A stretch of DNA of 13,462 nt, taken from Smittium mucronatum (Eukaryota > Kickxellomycota > Harpellomycetes > Harpellales > Legeriomycetaceae). The notes below the pieces were generated by a model. The model saw only the letters and a program-made list of their open reading frames with translations. It was not told the origin of the DNA and did not search any database. The stretch covers positions 1 through 13,462 of the forward strand of contig LSSL01003215.1 in NCBI GenBank assembly GCA_001953115.1. Reading direction: 5' to 3'. The translations under genes and the position numbers were made by a program. Position 1 is the stretch's first letter; each line of letters starts with the position of its first letter. Below, piece by piece: positions 7,799 to 13,462 of the stretch.

Positions 7799-10027
7799 AT
7801 GCTAACTTTATATAGAAGTAGACTTTCTGTCTGCAGAACACGACTATTTATTAGGAGATACTCTGATCACTTGGGTTTCCACGTAAGTCTTTTTTTTATC
7901 AATATTCTGCATTTCCTATAAATTATATATACATAAACATTTATAAAAATTTTAAATATCAATTTTAAAAACTTTTCTGTGATCAAATTTAAATTAAAGG
8001 ATTTAGGGATCCCAAAATCATTGTGTCTAGCAGCAGAAAATAAATTCAACATAATCTCTCCAAATAAAATGCAACAAAAGCTGATTCCTGCAATCTTGGA
8101 TTCGAAGAATGATTACTTTGTAGAGTACGAAACTGGTTCAGGAAAAACAATGTCGATGCTTTTGGGAATTTTAGCTGTGGCTATTCAGGATATGAACGAA
8201 TATGGCTTTATTAGTTCTAAAAACATCATTGAAATTAAAGGTGATAACGAAACTGAATTGGAACCTGTTACACACGCTTTTGACAGTCCATCCACTATAA
8301 TACTGGTTCCAAACAGGGAATTGGCTATTCAAATAGAAGCTTGGGCCAAAGAGCTAATTTCGGATGCATTCAAAAACCTTCCATCAGAGTATTTGATTCA
8401 ATCTTTTGTTAAAGGTTCCCAATTTGAGAAAACCCAACAAGATAATTTGTCCATTTATGGTGTTCCCTCTGTGGTTATCGGAACTCCGAGTAGACTTTAC
8501 GAATTGATTGTGAAATCCTCACTAATTCCCATAAATATGCGCTTGAAACGAATTTTCATAGATGAAGTCGATACTATAATTCAACTGCTTGGAAAAAATA
8601 CTAATTTGGATAAACGATTAGTTAGAATAAAGAATCCAAAGAGTGGACAGCTACTGGTCGAATCAATATTTAGCAAAATTCACAAAAATTATCCTCAGCT
8701 TTCCAACAATTTAAAATCCAAAAACAAAATCAAACCTTTAGAAGGAATTAACAACGAAAACACTTTAAATAAAACAGCCTCATCTTTACAAGAAGGAATT
8801 TCTTCTCAACTTCAAAAGTTGACTAAAATTAGTGAGCAAATAAAAAACTCTAGAAAAAAAGATAGAATTGTCAATGAAATTCGTAGAATAGAATCAGATA
8901 TTTCTCATCCAGATCTTATCACGCCCACTCAAAAATCATTCAAAAATCATAACATATCATTATTTTGCATATCTGCCACTATAAGCTCTGATCTCAGGAA
9001 ATTCTTAAAGTCTCGAGGTTGGTTCCCAAATCCAGTCAAAATCATTCAACAACTGAGAAAAAAGAATATTAAAAGCATCAGTGGTGACAATTCGAGTCTT
9101 AAAAGTCATGTTTTTGTAGTCCCCAAACACACCACTCATTCATGCTTAGTTGTAGAAGTTCAGTCAAATATCATACGCAATCTGCGTCTAAAAGAAAAAA
9201 AATTAGACCCTAATTCAACTATCCCTGAAAATCCTCAACCCAATGACGAATACAAAGAACCCCAAATAACAAGTAAGGAAGGATTCAAGATCAAGTATAC
9301 CCCGGAAGGGTTGCAAATATTCGAAAACGATACTTCATTTGACCCTGACCATTTAATTTATAACAAACCATCATCACTTATTGACCTACCCGATAAAAAA
9401 CTTTTAAAGATCAAATCTTCAGAGAATCAAACTCGCGGAGATGGATACCAGGGCTATTTTTCTGAGGTCGACCAGAAAAAATACAATGACATTATGGCTG
9501 AATGCATTAATAACATACTCATTGCTGAGGAAAATTTAGTGCAGAATGTCGTAATATTTTTAGAATCCAACCGCGATTACAACTCTTTTGTTTCGAAATT
9601 AAATGAATTTGGAATAGAAGTCAATGATATAATACAAAAATCTTCATTCTCTGGTCCTCAAGCTTCATTATCCAACCTGCCTTTGGATTCCGATTCTATT
9701 ACTTTTAAAAACACTGAAAATGCAGCAAATAACCAGATTGAGGATTCTTTGAATACACCTCAGAATGGTAAAAAAGTTTTCGTGCTAACAGATTCCTCTG
9801 GGAGAGGACTAGATATTCAAGGTGTTTCTCACGTAATTTTAGCTGGAGTTCCAAAATCAACAAACAGTTATCTCCACATGTCTGGACGTACAGGAAGGTT
9901 CGGTAAACCCGGCAGAGTTATAACCATTTTGCTAGATACAGCGAATAGTAAGGGAGAAGGGAAAATGCGCGGAATATACTCTAAACTTAATATCACCAAT
10001 TTTCTTCTTGAATATATCCAAGATTAG
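7799..10027 (+). CDS. DEAD-box RNA helicase, probably mitochondrial (Mrh4-like)
   Basis: This is an ATP-dependent RNA helicase. Exons are 7799-7882 and 8000-10027, joined across a 117-base GT-AG intron with the donor GTAAGT, giving 703 residues. Exon 1 encodes a 28-residue leader with six arginines ending in RRYS, typical of mitochondrial import signals; the join restores FHDLGIPKSL before the Q motif. Motifs in order: Q motif around Gln53, Walker A ETGSGKT (72-78), PNRELA (132-137), TPSRL (190-194), DEVD (216-219) in place of DEAD, SAT (353-355), VIFLES (546-551), TDSSGRGLD (625-633) and HMSGRTGR (654-661), where Met replaces the first Arg of HRxGRxGR. Two Lys/Asn/Ser-rich insertions, about 100 residues between DEVD and SAT and about 120 between SAT and VIFLES, explain the large size. 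Yeast Mrh4 (561 residues) acts in mitochondrial large-subunit assembly. The leader and layout fit that role, but orthology is inferred, and a DDX28-like helicase is the alternative. Confidence 0.9.
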
Positions 10028-10430
10028 AAATCTGGAGAGAAAAAGTAGTTCTCATATCACAACCATCCAGGTCAAATTCGCTTTTCTTCATTTATAGATT
10101 AAACCAAATATAGTTAGATTTTATATTTTTGAACCACTTTTTTTTCCTGGTATATATTTCCTGTACTAGAAGCCAATCCTTTACCCAATTTAATTGTGAC
10201 CTTTAAATTCTTTCAAAAAAAAATTATCCCTACTGATCCATACATTTTCAATCTCTGAAGCCATAGCGTGTATTTAATAGAAGATTTTTTTTTCTTGTTT
10301 TTACAGCTTTGTTCTAAAATTATTTATTTCGGTTCTTAGTGTATCATTAAGAGTTATTTTTTCTAATATTCAATAGAATTTGAACTAAGTTATTATAAAG
10401 TAACTCAATGTAAAATTAATTACTTTTCAA

Positions 10431-10441
10431 CCCCCCCCCCC
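10431..10441. repeat. Run of 11 C
   Basis: Eleven C in a row, about 400 bases after the helicase stop codon. It mirrors the run of 12 G at 3626-3637 on the other side of the gene-bearing segment; the flanking bases of the two tracts do not match. Confidence 0.9.
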
Positions 10442-10829
10442 TTCCCTTGATCCGTCATTTATTGTGCTTGATCCATATTTTCTTCGATTGTAGATCTCCT
10501 CTATCTGTAAATTGGCTTAGTGCTTGGTATGCGATTATAGCTAAAAAAAATTTAGTCATATCTAGCCAAATTCATCCTAAATCTTTGTTTTTGTCTTTTT
10601 TTAAATAAAAAATTCATGTTCATAAAATTGGAGTAAACTATTAAAGATTCGCAGCTAAATATGATACTTGGACTGTTTTATACTACAATAAAACTTTATT
10701 TTACTTATTTCATAATAATAATTTATCCAAATATTACTTAAAAAAAGAATTTTAATTAAGATAAAAATTTTACAAGCCACCATCTAAAAGAAAGAAAAAA
10801 TTAATTTTTTTGAAATTTTTTAATATTTT

Positions 10830-11296
10830 TTAATTGACAAAAAGCTGTATTCGCACAAAAAAATTTCCGTGAACATCGGTAATGAGAATGAGTACCTTTT
10901 TATTTTTTATAACGGACTTTAGTACAACGAAACTTGTAAAATATACTAAAAGCAATGCCAAAACAAAAAAGAAAAGAATAATAGCGCAGAAAAGAATGCT
11001 TTTATAATCATAATAAACTCTTCTCAAATAAAAGCCACTGAACTAGCGAGATATAGAACGATCTACAAGCAAAAAGAACTCACTTCCACCTGGTATTACT
11101 TATAGCAAATACTATTTTTGTGGTCTCAAGAATTGTGAATTAAGCTTATTTTCGACTTAAAAAAGGTTTCGGAGACTGTTGATCTCCTGATTAGAGCTTA
11201 CATTTACAGCATTAATAAAACATGGAATTTCCCCTAATCCTGTAATTTTATCGAAATGGTTCCCCCCATAAAAAGCTGCTAGGCGCTGAGATCCGC
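10830..11296 (-). CDS. Possible spliced fragment with one membrane segment; unrecognised
   Basis: I do not recognise this, and it may not be a gene. On the minus strand a pyrimidine-rich acceptor ending CTACTACAG precedes an open stretch at 11296-11202 that includes RLAAFYGGNHFD and GLGEIPCFINAVN and stops at a donor GTAAGC. A second acceptor, TCTCGCTAG, opens 11042-10830, which begins FSGFYLRRVYYDYK, continues with a hydrophobic stretch of about 26 residues (from SILFCAII to SFVVL), and ends after GNFFVRIQLFVN with TAA. The two pieces join in phase across a 159-base intron. No start codon or upstream exon could be fixed, although a locally GC-richer stretch continues to about 11460. If real, the product would be a membrane protein with a single C-terminal anchor. 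A decayed gene or chance is at least as likely. Confidence 0.15.
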
Positions 11297-11644
11297 CTGT
11301 AGTAGAAAAATTGTATTTTTATCCCAGAAAATGACCCATAATGTGCTAAACAGCTTTTTATCCCCGTCCCACAAACCTCGATTCAAGATGGACTCGCTCT
11401 GGAATTATATTTTTCAGGATCTCTGTGCTCCAATCCACTTTTTTCAGAAAATAATAGTACAGCCTTTTCTGAAATTTTATTTAGTTTACTTTGAAATTTA
11501 AAAAAAGTAGAATTGTATTTCACGTAAAAGTATTTTACTATCTTGAAATGAAATTTCAAGAGCGAATAAAAATAACTTGGTATAACCTGGATGAATTAGC
11601 GTATTTTTTATAGATATATATTGCAAATTATGATTGGGCGTGGG

Positions 11645-11770
11645 ATGTCATTAGAATTTAATCTTAGTGAGCGATTTCTTCGCTCTCAAATCCATCATGT
11701 AATAAAGGCGACAGATCTATCAGTTAAAGCTAATCTGATGTTAAATCAAGCATTAAGATTAAAAACTTGA
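11645..11770 (+). CDS. Short open frame of 41 codons; doubtful
   Basis: An ATG-started frame begins MSLEFNLSERFLRSQ and ends QALRLKT before TGA. Its amino-acid mix (Leu, Arg, Ser, Ala and His with few Lys/Asn/Ile runs) looks less like AT-rich noise than other small frames in the flank, and the frame is open from 11600. It also contains the hairpin at 11669-11685. I do not recognise a family; it could be an exon, a relic or chance. Confidence 0.12.
   Translation: MSLEFNLSERFLRSQIHHVIKATDLSVKANLMLNQALRLKT
11669..11685. repeat. Perfect hairpin GAGCGA-TTTCT-TCGCTC
   Basis: Six-base arms with two CG steps surround a five-base loop, an unusually GC-rich stem for this flank. No T tract follows directly, and there is no sign of a tRNA fold around it. 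Confidence 0.6.
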
Positions 11771-11963
11771 GTTTGAATTTAAAAAAAATAGCTATATGGT
11801 GCTGCTAAAATTGGATTGACTATTTTGGCACAAAGTGAATATATAACAGATTGGACATAATTTTAATGCTTTATATGATATTATTATATAGATTGTGTGT
11901 TTTAAATTTTAGAATAATAAGATTGTATATTTTTTTTTAATATTTTTTTTGTAGATTTTATTG

Positions 11964-11989
11964 ACGCTATCTTTCAATAAAATTCCGTG
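11964..11989. repeat. 26-base dispersed repeat, copy 1
   Basis: This copy matches 13434-13459 at 24 of 26 positions in the same orientation; the shared core includes CAATAAAATTCCGTG. The bases on either side of the two copies do not match. A shorter relative, AAATTTCCGTGAA, lies near 10861. Such a short conserved block suggests the end of a mobile element or a dispersed functional motif. Confidence 0.7.
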
Positions 11990-12564
11990 TAACAAAAAAA
12001 TAATAATAATAGGATTTTTCAATTTTATTTTCTTGTATATATATTTCCAAAAGAATAAATTCTTTTGAGTAGAAAAAATAAATAGAGAGGAAAACTTTAA
12101 TGGTAAATCTTCAATTGAAAGTGAAAATAATATACTGTAATCAACCTAAATGATACTTAAAATTAATCAATTCCGCAAAAATCGTCAGGAACTGTTTTTA
12201 ACATAATAATTTGTATATTTATAGGCTATTTTATCTCTCAAGAGTATGTGAAACAAACTTTCACATAAATATTTATGATAATTTTACCAAAAATTCCAAA
12301 AATTAAAATTTCTTCTCTAAACCTACGTATAAGGGAATAAATATAATTGGGGCCCAGAATTGATTCGTTTCATAATGTATTTGAAATAAACGAGATAATA
12401 TAAATCACATATAGAGATAATTTACAAATATTTAATGGTAAAATGGAAGGAAAAAAAAGATTTCATCTAATAATTATTTTTAACATTTTTGAATGAAAAT
12501 GGGCTTATCTATATTGAAAATATAATATCTGACGTGAAATTTTCAAAAAAATATTATGATTATG

Positions 12565-12585
12565 ATTATTATTATTATTATTATT
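12565..12585. repeat. (ATT)7 microsatellite
   Basis: Seven perfect ATT units follow two imperfect GATTAT units and run into a T-rich stretch. It is a plain simple-sequence repeat. Confidence 0.9.
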
Positions 12586-13378
12586 TTAATTTTTTTATAT
12601 AATTTAATGTGCAAATATTTATTTAAATTTAGAAGAGCAATTATGTGTATGTTAAAAGCCATTATATATAGTTTATTCTAAATAAAGGCTATTTTAAAAC
12701 AAAATCTAGAGGCCATTTTGAGAGTTCATTATAAGAAAGAATCTAAATTTTTGCTGGAAATAGCTTCAATGAAAAAATTAACCTAAGCATATCTATAGAC
12801 ATTGAATTACTTTAATAACTTAACAGTAAAATCTTACTCCAAATGTTATTTCCACTTCTTATCTGATTTTGTTGAGTCTATATACGGGTTTTCAGAATAT
12901 TTATTTGGCTTATTTAAGGATATAGATTTGATTATTATACGCAAATATATTGAAAAAAATATAGATTAAAGATAATAAAAGATAGAAATAGATAGAAACT
13001 TTAAAATTCTTGGGCTCAAGATATCGAATTAATAATCCAATTTATTCTCATTAATAAATATCATTATAAGACTATATATTTTTCAACCACTCTCCCCCTG
13101 AAAAATCGCATGAGAAACATTTTTAGTTGAAATTAACGATCAAATATTTTCAACCTTAGAACATGCTATATTTTATTTTGTTTTAACTTTTTATAAAGAA
13201 AATCATCTTTGTGAGTTTAAATATAAAATTAGCTCTATAGAAAATAAAATTAATGATTCATCTTTGGAAATGGACAAAAAACGGATTCAAATTAAAAAAA
13301 ATTCGCACTAATATTCAAATAGATATATTATTTTTATCGAAAATACATAATATACGAAATCAGCGAAACCGATTTGAC

Positions 13379-13401
13379 GATTTTTGATTTTTTCAAAAAT
13401 C
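13379..13401. repeat. Perfect nine-base-arm hairpin
   Basis: GATTTTTGA and TCAAAAATC form a perfect inverted repeat around five T. It lies 33 bases before the second copy of the 26-base repeat, so the two may belong to the same element end. Confidence 0.6.
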
Positions 13402-13433
13402 ATTGAGTTATTAGCCATCTGTATAATGAATAT

Positions 13434-13459
13434 ACGTTATCTTACAATAAAATTCCGTG
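13434..13459. repeat. 26-base dispersed repeat, copy 2
   Basis: This is the second copy of the block at 11964-11989, with two mismatches, starting 1470 bases further on in the same orientation. It ends three bases before the window edge, so any longer similarity to the right is out of view. Confidence 0.7.
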
Positions 13460-13462
13460 ATA

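Larger units (their letters stand above)
10028..13462. other. AT-rich gene-poor right flank
   Basis: About 3.4 kb downstream of the helicase is AT-rich, with no confidently recognised gene. Its notable contents are a C run at 10431-10441, a weak spliced coding candidate on the minus strand (10830-11296), a locally more GC-rich patch around 11040-11460, a 41-codon plus-strand frame (11645-11770), an ATT microsatellite, two perfect hairpins and a 26-base dispersed repeat. The helicase has no AATAAA within 500 bases of its stop; the first are at 10604 and 10687. I found no tRNA or rRNA. Confidence 0.55.

Noticed and set aside
7979..8000. Helicase start at GTG 7979
   Set aside because: A eukaryotic gene would need ATG, and the intron 7883-7999 with upstream ATG at 7799 gives an in-phase leader and restores the residues before the Q motif.
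7867..8052. Minus-strand frame across the helicase intron
   Set aside because: It is antisense to the helicase exon 1-intron-exon 2 boundary, with AT-rich composition.
11641..11720. tRNA or other structured RNA gene around the hairpin
   Set aside because: No acceptor stem, anticodon arm or internal promoter boxes fit; only the single hairpin is present.
11964..13459. LTR retrotransposon between the two repeat copies
   Set aside because: The shared block is only 26 bases, and the interior has no reverse transcriptase or other element protein.

Overview
The window reads as AT-rich nuclear DNA from a eukaryote. It holds three convincing protein genes between about 3.6 and 10.0 kb, flanked on each side by roughly 3.4 kb of very AT-rich, repeat-bearing, gene-poor sequence. 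Two of the genes have short GT-AG introns of about 80-220 bases. No operon structure or bacterial signal is visible. The gene content (HMG-CoA lyase, a Rad10/ERCC1 protein, and a DEAD-box helicase with an Mrh4-like layout and a mitochondrial-type leader) and the short introns would suit an AT-rich fungus, perhaps an early-diverging one. That placement is inference; other AT-rich protists are not excluded.

Layout: (1) 1-154 is a perfect GTATTA hexamer array. (2) 155-3480 is AT-rich sequence with small tandem duplications and no supported gene. (3) 3481-3995 is a more GC-rich 5' region with a perfect palindrome and a run of 12 G. (4) 3996-5400, plus strand, is a four-exon mitochondrial HMG-CoA lyase of 331 residues. 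(5) 5408-5807 is the 3' side shared with the next, convergent gene. (6) 5808-7444, minus strand, is a seven-exon ERCC1/Rad10 homologue of 289 residues that I assembled by hand; no single open frame shows more than a piece of it. (7) 7445-7798 is the divergent 5' region. (8) 7799-10027, plus strand, is a two-exon DEAD-box RNA helicase of 703 residues with an arginine-rich leader. (9) 10028-13462 is AT-rich again, with a run of 11 C, two weak coding candidates, hairpins and a 26-base dispersed repeat.

The three genes do not form one pathway. HMG-CoA lyase completes leucine breakdown and ketone-body synthesis in the mitochondrial matrix. The helicase probably acts on mitochondrial rRNA or ribosome assembly. 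ERCC1 is the non-catalytic partner of the XPF/Rad1 nuclease in nuclear DNA repair. In both mitochondrial genes the leader peptide sits alone on a first exon of exactly 84 bases that ends in phase 0.

I do not see a clear new multi-gene system. The items most worth a second look are the matching leader exons, the divergent helicase motifs and insertions, an 83-codon ATG-less open frame in front of ERCC1, a possible unrecognised spliced membrane-protein fragment at 10830-11296 (minus), and the dispersed 26-base repeat near the right edge.
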